Positions 53,218 to 60,582 of a DNA stretch of 64,000 bases are shown piece by piece (position 1 is the first letter of the stretch; every line of letters starts with the position of its first letter). Location of the stretch: assembly GCA_902801325.1 (NCBI GenBank), contig CADCHQ010000011.1, positions 1-64,000 on the forward strand, in the 5' to 3' direction. The stretch is from an uncultured Bacteroidales bacterium. Lineage in GTDB: Bacteria > Bacteroidota > Bacteroidia > Bacteroidales > Bacteroidaceae. A program made the translations under genes and the position numbers. Under the pieces are notes generated by a model. That model was not told the origin of the DNA. It saw nothing but the letters and a program-made list of their open reading frames with translations, and did no database searches.

Positions 53218-54735
53218 TTATGCTTTAAGTGTTGGTAATGTTATCATGAATGTTGTTCCCTGATTGGGTTCACTCTCTACTTTAATGCTTCCCTTGTGCT
53301 GTCGAATCATGTTCTTCACATAGGCCAGACCAAGTCCAAAGCCTTTCACGTTGTGCTTGTTACCGGTATGCACACGATAGAACTTCTCAAAGATTCGCTT
53401 CAAGTCCTCCTTCTTAATACCTATACCATTGTCCTGAATGCTCAGGCAATACTTATCGCCCTGATTGTGAGTGCGAACCTTAAGTTTTAGAGGCACATCC
53501 TCACGGCGATACTTCACAGCGTTATCAAGTAAGGTGGAGATGACATTGGTAAAATGCAACTCATCGAAATAGATGTTGGGATTATCTGCCTCGAGATCTG
53601 CTTCAATGGTTCCGCCCTGGCGTTCAATTTTCAGTGCGAACGAGGTTCCAATGATGTTCTCAATCAAGTCATCGGCATTCAGTTCAACAGGCTTCAAGGC
53701 AATATTGTCATGGTCATATAGTGACATTTGCAAAACCTTCTCCACCTGGTAACGCAAGCGTTTTGTCTCGGTATCAATCACCTTACCCAGATTGTCATAC
53801 ATGGCAGGAGTCTTTTTCACACTCTCGTCTGCCAGCATTTGAGCTGCCAGCGACAAGCTTGCTATAGGCGTCTTAAACTCATGAGTCATGTTGTTCACAA
53901 AGTCATTCTTCATCTCATTTATCTTACGCTGACGTACAAACAGATAGATGATGAACATGAACATCACGAACAATATCAAGGTGAATATCATGGCCGGCAT
54001 CATCAGCCGACCTATGCCAAGCACATACTTGTTACGATCAGGGAAGTGAACCCTGACCACTCCCATTTTATTCGAGGGGTCATTGCGGAAAAGCGTCTGG
54101 GTATAGGCATACTGCGAGCCTTTCTCTTCATAGTCGGAGCAACGATACACCTCACGACCGTCACTGGTCAGTATCTTGAAATGGAAGGGAAGTGTAACAC
54201 CGTTTTGCTCTAATGCCATACGAAGACTGGCGTCAAGGACCTTGGTGTTAATGCGCTCTTCGAATGAATTCTCACTGGCACTATAAAGAATGCTATAGAC
54301 TACCTCGTCGAGGATATTCTTTTGATACAGATAGGCATTACGGACAGCCATCTGGAACTGCTGAGTGGAAATTCCCATCGTTGCACGCTGGTTCATCCCA
54401 AGCGAGAGACGAGGCATCATGCTGATGGTATCGAAACGTTGCACACCCATGAGTGTCGGGTTTCCCAAAACCTTGCGCGAGTGAGGCTTCTCATTCTCGC
54501 TATCCACCTGCGTTAGATCTTCAACGTAGTTTGAAACGATACCTTCGAGATAGTTGAAGGTTTCTATGCGTTCCAAATCATGAGAGGCTTGATCGAGACC
54601 GCGCTTTACACTCTCGTCAAACTGTTCCTTGCGCATCTTCACCATCATACCGGTGTATTGGCTTTGAAGCAACAGAAGCACGACAAAACTAATGCCGATG
54701 CCAAGGCTAATCATCCAAAGTACCCAACGTTTCAT
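53218..54735 (-). CDS. rprX: sensor histidine kinase, RprX-like
   Basis: The protein has 505 residues in the inner membrane. Two spans (about 5-25 and 258-282) frame a periplasmic sensor region of about 230 residues. The H-box NDFVNNMTHEFKTPIASLSL carries the phosphorylated His; the ATPase domain has N-box LLDNAVKYR, G1 DNGIGIKKED, F-box FEKFYRV and G2 GFGLGLAYVKNM. The signal sensed is unknown. The ATG lies 4 nt after the -7 box, so the mRNA is predicted to be leaderless. The response regulator follows at 4 bp. Confidence 0.92.
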   Translation of the reverse strand: MKRWVLWMISLGIGISFVVLLLLQSQYTGMMVKMRKEQFDESVKRGLDQASHDLERIETFNYLEGIVSNYVEDLTQVDSENEKPHSRKVLGNPTLMGVQRFDTISMMPRLSLGMNQRATMGISTQQFQMAVRNAYLYQKNILDEVVYSILYSASENSFEERINTKVLDASLRMALEQNGVTLPFHFKILTSDGREVYRCSDYEEKGSQYAYTQTLFRNDPSNKMGVVRVHFPDRNKYVLGIGRLMMPAMIFTLILFVMFMFIIYLFVRQRKINEMKNDFVNNMTHEFKTPIASLSLAAQMLADESVKKTPAMYDNLGKVIDTETKRLRYQVEKVLQMSLYDHDNIALKPVELNADDLIENIIGTSFALKIERQGGTIEADLEADNPNIYFDELHFTNVISTLLDNAVKYRREDVPLKLKVRTHNQGDKYCLSIQDNGIGIKKEDLKRIFEKFYRVHTGNKHNVKGFGLGLAYVKNMIRQHKGSIKVESEPNQGTTFMITLPTLKA

Positions 54736-54739
54736 GCAG

Positions 54740-54770
54740 CAAAATTACTGTTATGATTTAACAAAACAAA
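54740..54770 (-). promoter_or_regulatory. rprX promoter (leaderless start)
   Basis: The minus strand has an exact TTTG (54767-54770), 19 bp, and an exact TAATTTTG (54740-54747). Its -33 box overlaps the terminator of the upstream gene. Confidence 0.7.
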
Positions 54771-54800
54771 AGGAAAGGCAAAATATTTGCCCTTCCTTTT
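54762..54800 (-). terminator. terminator of the EF-G2 gene
   Basis: Arms AAAAGGAA-GGCAAA and TTTGCC-TTCCTTTT (54768-54782/54786-54800) form a 14 bp stem with one mismatch, followed on the minus strand by TGTTTTG. Confidence 0.75.
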
Positions 54801-54847
54801 AACATTATTAACAGATTTCTCTACTTAATGTAAAGAATCCGACATTA

Positions 54848-57004
54848 CTATGATTCTGCTTCTTCTGCCTCGTGTTCCTTAATCAGCTTCTGCTGAACGT
54901 CGGTCGGAACAAGTTCATAGCTGGCAAAGTTCATAACGAAGCTTGCACGTCCACCAGTGAGACTGCTCAATGCTGTGCTATAAGAACTCATTTCCTTCAA
55001 AGGCACGCGAGCGGACAGTTTCTCATAACCCGACTCACTGTTCATACCCATAATCATGGCACGACGACCTTGCAGATCGCTCATTACATCACCAAGCTTG
55101 TCGCTCGGAACAAGTACTTCCACGTCATAGATAGGCTCCAGAATCTTTGGACCAGCCTCACGGAAGGCTTGTGCAAAGGCCTGACGACCAGCAAGCATAA
55201 ATGAAAGTTCGTTAGAGTCAACGGGGTGCATCTTACCATCATATACTATTACGCGCACGTCACGTGCGTAGCAACCCGTCAGAGGACCTGATTCCATGCG
55301 CTGCATGATACCCTTCAGGATAGCAGGCATAAAGCGAGCATCGATGGCACCACCTACAACTGAGTTGATGAATACCAACTTGCCACCCCACTCCAGGTCG
55401 ATAACTTCCTCACTCTTGGCAGTAATACGGAATTCCTGACCACCAAAGCGATAAACCTCCTGAGTAGGAACGCCTTCTACATAAGGCTCAACGATGAGGT
55501 GAACTTCACCAAACTGACCGGCACCACCCGACTGCTTCTTATGACGATAGTCAGCACGTGCAGCCTTGGTAATGGTCTCACGATAAGGAACCTTAGGCTC
55601 GTCGAAGATAATCTGAATCTTCTCATTGTTCTCCATACGCCACTTCAGTGTACGCAGGTGGAACTCACCCTGTCCGTGTACCAGAATTTGCTTCAGTTCC
55701 TTGCTCTGCTCAATCTGCCATGTGGGATCTTCCTCACGCATCTTCTGCAGGGCATTCATCATCTTCTCTGTGTCGCTTTCATTGACGGCACGGATGGCAC
55801 GAGAATACTTGGTATTGGGGAACTTAATGAAGTCGAAACGGTTCTCACAATTCTTGTCGTTCAAGGTGTTACCCGTCTTCACATCCTTCAGCTTAACGCT
55901 GCAACCGATGTCACCGGCAACCAGTTCATCAACCTTGATACGATTCTGACCTGCACAGCAGAAGAGCTGAGCAATACGCTCCTTAGAACCACGATCGGCA
56001 TTGTTCAGGTCATCACCTTCGTGAACCTTACCACTCATTACCTTGAAGTACTGAACTTCACCAATGTGAGGTTCCATGCTGGTTTTGAAGAAGAAGAGGC
56101 TTGTGGGAGCACTTGCATCGGGCTTAATGTCTTCGCCACGGCTATTCTTTACAGGAGGCATATCGTCAACGAAAGGAACAACATTGCCTAAGAATTCCAT
56201 AAGACGGCGAACACCCATGTCCTTACCAGCACAAACACAGAATACGGGGAACATGCCACGCATGGCCAATCCCTTGCGAATACCTTCGCGCATCTCGTCT
56301 TCTGTAAGGCTGTCGCTCTCAAAGAACTTCTCCATCAGGCCTTCATCGTTCTCAGCTGCTGCCTCGATGAGAGCCTTGTTCAGCTCAGTAGCTCTCTCCA
56401 TTTGGTCGGCAGGAATATCCTCGATGGTAGGAGCACCACCTTCAGGTCCCCAAGAATATTTCTTCATGAGCAGGACATCGATGACTGCATTGAAGTCTGG
56501 ACCAGTCTTTATGGGATACTGAATGGGCACAACCTTCGAACCATAGATGTCGTGCAACTGCTCCAGTATGCGGTCGTAGTCACAATTCTCATCATCGAGC
56601 TGGTTAACCAGGAATATAACGGGCTTCTTCAGCTTTTCTGTGTAGCGGAAGTGATTTTGTGTACCAACCTCAACGCCTGCAGAACCCTTCAGCAAAAGGA
56701 TTGCAGTGTCAGTAACATTCAGGGCTGTGATGGCAGCACCTGCGAAGTCATCACTACCTGGGCAGTCGATGAAATTCAGCTTCTTGCCGTTCCACTCGGT
56801 GTGGAAAACAGTGCTGAACACGCTGTAGCCATATTCATGCTCTACAGGGAAATAGTCGCTGACTGTGGTATGCTGTGATACGCGGCCACGACGCTTGATG
56901 ATGCCTGCTTCATAGAGCAGGCTTTCCGTGAGGGTGGTCTTACCCGCCCCGTCATTACCTAAGATGGCAATGTTCTTGATTTCATTGGTCTGATAAACCT
57001 TCAT
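54848..57004 (-). CDS. fusA2: elongation factor G paralogue EF-G2 (GTPase-deficient type)
   Basis: The protein has 718 residues with all five EF-G domains, but its G motifs are altered. The P-loop GNDGAGKT (16-23) is kept. The switch II DTPGH becomes DCPGS, so the catalytic His is Ser84. The switch I RGITI becomes YGYSV, and NKxD becomes NQLD. These changes match what is known of the Bacteroides EF-G2, a translocase paralogue that supports slow translation during carbon limitation without GTP hydrolysis. Domain IV-V are well conserved (SGGAGQFGEVHLIVEPYVEG, GRRAMIMGMNSESGYEKLSA). No standard TAnnTTTG box lies upstream, in line with activator-dependent expression. Confidence 0.9.
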   Translation of the reverse strand: MKVYQTNEIKNIAILGNDGAGKTTLTESLLYEAGIIKRRGRVSQHTTVSDYFPVEHEYGYSVFSTVFHTEWNGKKLNFIDCPGSDDFAGAAITALNVTDTAILLLKGSAGVEVGTQNHFRYTEKLKKPVIFLVNQLDDENCDYDRILEQLHDIYGSKVVPIQYPIKTGPDFNAVIDVLLMKKYSWGPEGGAPTIEDIPADQMERATELNKALIEAAAENDEGLMEKFFESDSLTEDEMREGIRKGLAMRGMFPVFCVCAGKDMGVRRLMEFLGNVVPFVDDMPPVKNSRGEDIKPDASAPTSLFFFKTSMEPHIGEVQYFKVMSGKVHEGDDLNNADRGSKERIAQLFCCAGQNRIKVDELVAGDIGCSVKLKDVKTGNTLNDKNCENRFDFIKFPNTKYSRAIRAVNESDTEKMMNALQKMREEDPTWQIEQSKELKQILVHGQGEFHLRTLKWRMENNEKIQIIFDEPKVPYRETITKAARADYRHKKQSGGAGQFGEVHLIVEPYVEGVPTQEVYRFGGQEFRITAKSEEVIDLEWGGKLVFINSVVGGAIDARFMPAILKGIMQRMESGPLTGCYARDVRVIVYDGKMHPVDSNELSFMLAGRQAFAQAFREAGPKILEPIYDVEVLVPSDKLGDVMSDLQGRRAMIMGMNSESGYEKLSARVPLKEMSSYSTALSSLTGGRASFVMNFASYELVPTDVQQKLIKEHEAEEAES

Positions 57005-57144
57005 AGTTTTAGTATTTTAAGTATAATTTTAGATGTTTTCAGGGTGATTTTTCCACAATCGGTTCGCAATTTAGTGAAAAGGCGCGAGGTGACCAAATGT
57101 TTGCTTTGTTTTTTAAGTTATCAGACACAAAAAAAGGCATAGAC

Positions 57145-57175
57145 ATTGCCGATAGTTTGTTTTTCCGTAACTTTG
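57145..57175 (+). promoter_or_regulatory. promoter of the DUF4878-hemW unit
   Basis: ATTG (57145-57148), 19 bp, exact TAACTTTG (57168-57175). The leader before the ATG at 57230 is about 50 nt. Confidence 0.6.
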
Positions 57176-57229
57176 TCACTACGAACAAGTCGATATGCGC
57201 GTGCATATAACCTTATTATAGAGAAGAAT

Positions 57230-57634
57230 ATGAAAAAAGCGATATTCTGTGTCCTGATGACACTGCTCTTGCTTGCGTGTGGCAAGGGACAAGGAGACAA
57301 CACCCCAAAAGGAGTTGTTACCCAGTATGCCGAAGCCATCATTCATGGCAAGTATCTGGAAGCACTGAATCTGGTGTACTTTGAAGGCAGTGAAGAGGAA
57401 GTGCAAGAACTGCGAGAGAAATTTGCAAACTTGTGCGAGGAGGTTGCCGAAACTGGGATGAAGGATAGCGACCGACTGGTTAGCTATGAGCTTGGTGAGG
57501 TTGAGGTGAATGAAGAGGAAGGCAAAGCCACAGTAGTCACCACCCTATCTTATGCCGATGGGCACAGTAAGACTGATACGCTCAAACTGCGAAAGGACGA
57601 GCAGGGGCAATGGTTCATTGACGAAGAAGAATAA
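57230..57634 (+). CDS. DUF4878-like lipoprotein
   Basis: The protein has 134 residues. A lipoprotein signal (MKKAIFCVLMTLLLLAC, cysteine 17) precedes a cystatin/NTF2-like domain with NTPKGVVTQYAEAIIHGKYL and EALNLV near the start and GQWFIDEE at the end, the pattern of DUF4878. Such domains are found in envelope lipoproteins of unknown role. The start at 57230 begins the lipoprotein signal and is preferred over the in-frame ATG at 57146, which lies before the promoter boxes. The hemW start codon follows the stop codon directly. Confidence 0.8.
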   Translation: MKKAIFCVLMTLLLLACGKGQGDNTPKGVVTQYAEAIIHGKYLEALNLVYFEGSEEEVQELREKFANLCEEVAETGMKDSDRLVSYELGEVEVNEEEGKATVVTTLSYADGHSKTDTLKLRKDEQGQWFIDEEE

Positions 57635-58762
57635 GTGGCAGGACTATACATCCATATCCCTTTCTGCAAGAGCCGCTGCATCTATTGCGATTTTTACTCC
57701 ACCACACTACCAAAGACGTGGCAGATGCCCTATGTGGCTGCTGTAGTGGAGGAGTTGAAGATGAGGAAAGAGGAATGTGGCGAAGTGGAGACTTTGTACA
57801 TTGGCGGAGGCACTCCTTCACAACTAACCCCAGAGGCTCTGCTTTATCTTTTCGATGGGATACAGGAGCATGTCACTTTACTTCCCACTGCCGAGATAAC
57901 CCTTGAAGCCAATCCCGATGATGTAAATCCTGAATGGATAGAAACCCTGAAAAAAACACCTGTGAACAGGGTGAGCATGGGTGTACAATCACTTGATGAT
58001 GAGATACTTCACACGCTGCATCGCCGTCACACTGGGAAGCAAGCATTGGAAGCCATTTATCTGCTTAAGGATAATGGTTACCACAACCTGAGCATCGACC
58101 TCATCTATGGGCTACCTCACCAGAGTCTGGAAGCGTTCTCCTCTGACGTTAAGACCATTCTATCCCTCGACATTCCTCACCTGTCGGCTTATGCCCTGCA
58201 ATTCGAAGAAGGGACCAAGCTCTATGACATGAGAGAACAGGGTGAAGTGAAAGAGGTTGACGAGGAACTGAGTCTTAGTTGTTATGAACAACTGATGGAC
58301 CTTACTGCAGAGGCTGGTTTGGAACATTATGAGATTTCTAACTTCGCCAAACCAGGGTATCGTTCTCGTCACAATTCATCGTACTGGACAAGGAAACCCT
58401 ATGTGGGATTGGGAGCAGGAGCACACAGCTATGACGGAGCAAGGAAGCGCAGTAGTAATTGCGAGGACCTGGCTAAATACATCCAATGCATCAAGGAAGG
58501 CAAACCTGCCTCTGAAGAAGAATATTTGGACGACGACACATTATACAACGAACTTGTGATGCTTGCCCTACGCACCCGTGAGGGATTATACTTACCCGAG
58601 GTGGAGGTTGTATATAGCAGGGAGCGAAGCTTGTATATATCCCAAGCTGCCGAAAGGGCTATCAAGGCAGGATGGTTGACAAAGAAGGCGGATGGACATC
58701 TCTGTCTCACCCGCCAAGGTTTGTTTGTTAGCGACGATGTTATTACTGACCTGATGGTCTAA
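57635..58762 (+). CDS. hemW: HemW-like radical SAM protein
   Basis: The protein has 375 residues and starts with GTG immediately after the TAA of the lipoprotein gene, so it relies on translational coupling. It has the N-terminal radical SAM motif CKSRCIYC (Cys11, Cys15, Cys18), then YIGGGTPSQL, EANPDDVNPEWI, NRVSMGVQSLDDEILHTLHR and YEISNFAKPGYRSRHN. It lacks the extra cysteine of coproporphyrinogen dehydrogenase HemN, which fits HemW, a haem chaperone. Many genomes label it as oxygen-independent coproporphyrinogen oxidase. Confidence 0.93.
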   Translation: MAGLYIHIPFCKSRCIYCDFYSTTLPKTWQMPYVAAVVEELKMRKEECGEVETLYIGGGTPSQLTPEALLYLFDGIQEHVTLLPTAEITLEANPDDVNPEWIETLKKTPVNRVSMGVQSLDDEILHTLHRRHTGKQALEAIYLLKDNGYHNLSIDLIYGLPHQSLEAFSSDVKTILSLDIPHLSAYALQFEEGTKLYDMREQGEVKEVDEELSLSCYEQLMDLTAEAGLEHYEISNFAKPGYRSRHNSSYWTRKPYVGLGAGAHSYDGARKRSSNCEDLAKYIQCIKEGKPASEEEYLDDDTLYNELVMLALRTREGLYLPEVEVVYSRERSLYISQAAERAIKAGWLTKKADGHLCLTRQGLFVSDDVITDLMV

Positions 58763-58799
58763 GCCATCGGAGCAATCCTCAAAGAACTGAGAAGCATGG

Positions 58800-59516
58800 T
58801 CAGTCGCGTGCTTCCTGATAACTTATCTCATAGAAGCAGGGGAATACGGCATTCTTAGCCATCTCCGTGCCTTGTGTATGAGGAACTATCATGCGTACGA
58901 GAGCTATGCCTTCGTCAGCTGTCTTTTGCCTTCCCACCTTAATGTATGACAAAGGCACAACCCAACCATTAGGTACGCTCTTGGCACTGGTGGACGAAGT
59001 TCCATAAATCTGATACATGGCCCCGGGAGGATAATTGTCAATGTTCCACGTTGCCGTGAAAGTACCTGAGTTACAGCTCACATCCATAACGCCCGGACTT
59101 GTTGCCCAATAGGGAACCACATCGCTGCTTTGCAAGGTATCGGCAAGCATGTTAAACTCCCAATATCGGGTGATGATGCGCTTCGTCTCTCCACTCTTCA
59201 TCTTCTCTCCAGCACCCTTACGCACAATCTGCATGTAGATACCAGAGTTCTTAAAGAGAACATATTCGTTCTTCGACACATCTGTCATCGAATCCTGAGC
59301 CTCGAACTGCTCCACACTGATGGGATTAATCTTACTTGTATTGAGCAGCGTATCGCCATCTTTACTCACCAGCAACAGGGGATCGCGCTGGAGGAAGGCA
59401 TTAATGACTTTGCGTTCCTTCTCTTTCTGCTCAGCATACGACTCATCGTCCTTACAGCTGACTATGCTTGTAGCTATTACCATGATGCCAAGCATCAGCA
59501 AACATAATTTCTTCAT
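58800..59516 (-). CDS. DUF4827 lipoprotein
   Basis: The protein has 238 residues with a lipoprotein signal (MKKLCLLMLGIMVIATSIVS, Cys21). The mature part includes AEQKEKERKVINAFLQRDPL, NEYVLFKNSGIYMQIVRKGA, and VPNGWVVPLSYIKVGR, an arrangement related to FKBP-type peptidyl-prolyl isomerase/gliding lipoproteins and called DUF4827 in Bacteroidales. Whether it has isomerase activity is unknown. It follows nrnA on the same strand by 25 bp and is convergent with hemW across 37 bp that show no terminator. Confidence 0.82.
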   Translation of the reverse strand: MKKLCLLMLGIMVIATSIVSCKDDESYAEQKEKERKVINAFLQRDPLLLVSKDGDTLLNTSKINPISVEQFEAQDSMTDVSKNEYVLFKNSGIYMQIVRKGAGEKMKSGETKRIITRYWEFNMLADTLQSSDVVPYWATSPGVMDVSCNSGTFTATWNIDNYPPGAMYQIYGTSSTSAKSVPNGWVVPLSYIKVGRQKTADEGIALVRMIVPHTQGTEMAKNAVFPCFYEISYQEARD

Positions 59517-59541
59517 ATTTTGAACCTAATACTTATTTCAT

Positions 59542-60579
59542 TTAAACCTTAAGTCTTTCTTCATAAGCCCTAAGGGCTTCGCGCACTACCTCTATGGCTT
59601 CCTCGATGGTCATCTTCAGACTGCCTCCGGAAGCATTCTTGTGTCCGCCTCCGTTAAAGAAGTCCTGGCACATCTCGTTGCAAGGGAAGTCATCGACACT
59701 GCGAGTAGATACCCTAATCAGCCCCTTCTGTTCTGAATCTTCACGTAAGAAGATGGACAACTTGATGCCCTCCATCTCCAAAGGAAGATTGACAAAACCC
59801 TCTGTTGCTCCATTCTTGGTCTTGAAGCGCAGACGCTCTTCATTGGTCATGGTGATGAGGGCAGTATGAATCTCCGGCATAACCTCCATCTTCTCATAGA
59901 GCAGGTAGCCCAACAGGCGGAAACGGCCTTCAGTATGGGTGAAGAACACTCTCCGGTAGATGATGTCCTTGTCGATGCCTGTAGTCAGGAGCAAACTGAT
60001 GGCTTCGTAGATATCAGGGCGATTCGAGGCATATGTGAATGCTCCCGTGTCCGTCATCATACCCGTATAAATAGCCGTTGCCTCGTCAGCAGTCATGTGC
60101 AGATGCCAACCCATGTCACACATGATGCGAAGTATGATTTCGCAGGTGCTACACATCTCCGGATGGGAAATGATGAGTTGACAAGGTGCATCGGGATTGA
60201 GATGGTGGTCTATCATCATCTTCGGAGCATCAGTTGCCATCACCTTTTGTTCCAACAATTCGCCCATTCGACTGGGGGTGTTGAAGTCGAGCATCACTAT
60301 CAAGTCTGCTCTCTGCAAAGCATTATCCACTTTCAAGTGTTGTCTGTCACCCAAAAGTATCTCGTCTGCTGTTGGGAGCCATCCCAGAAAGTCGGGTGCA
60401 GGATTGGGCATGATAGCCGTCACTCGCTTACCCATACCACGCAAGAGCAAAGTCATTGCTGCTGTGCTTCCTATGGCATCTCCATCAGGATTCTTATGAC
60501 ACAGGACAACCACATTGCGGGCTTCACCCAGCAACTGGCGGAGCAGATTGGCTTCTTCTCGTGATAGTATCCTTTGCAT
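59542..60579 (-). CDS. nrnA: DHH-family phosphoesterase, NrnA-like
   Basis: The protein has 345 residues. NrnA degrades nanoRNAs (and in some species pAp) with Mn2+. The DHH domain shows LCHKNPDGDAIGSTAAM, IVMLDFNTPSRMG and the DHH triad in MIDHHLNPDAPCQ; the DHHA1 domain ends with FFNGGGHKNASGGSLK. The last residues EALRAYEERLKV are partly encoded by one palindromic unit of the array family. It lies 3 bp downstream of an endonuclease I gene, so the two nucleases are probably cotranscribed. Confidence 0.92.
   Translation of the reverse strand: MQRILSREEANLLRQLLGEARNVVVLCHKNPDGDAIGSTAAMTLLLRGMGKRVTAIMPNPAPDFLGWLPTADEILLGDRQHLKVDNALQRADLIVMLDFNTPSRMGELLEQKVMATDAPKMMIDHHLNPDAPCQLIISHPEMCSTCEIILRIMCDMGWHLHMTADEATAIYTGMMTDTGAFTYASNRPDIYEAISLLLTTGIDKDIIYRRVFFTHTEGRFRLLGYLLYEKMEVMPEIHTALITMTNEERLRFKTKNGATEGFVNLPLEMEGIKLSIFLREDSEQKGLIRVSTRSVDDFPCNEMCQDFFNGGGHKNASGGSLKMTIEEAIEVVREALRAYEERLKV
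59563..59582. repeat. single palindromic unit inside the nrnA 3' end
   Basis: ATAAGCCCTAAGGGCTTCGC matches the ATAAGGCCTAAGGGCTTCGC units of array A (24.8 kb) at 19 of 20 positions and is translated as part of NrnA. Confidence 0.6.
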
Positions 60580-60582
60580 CTT

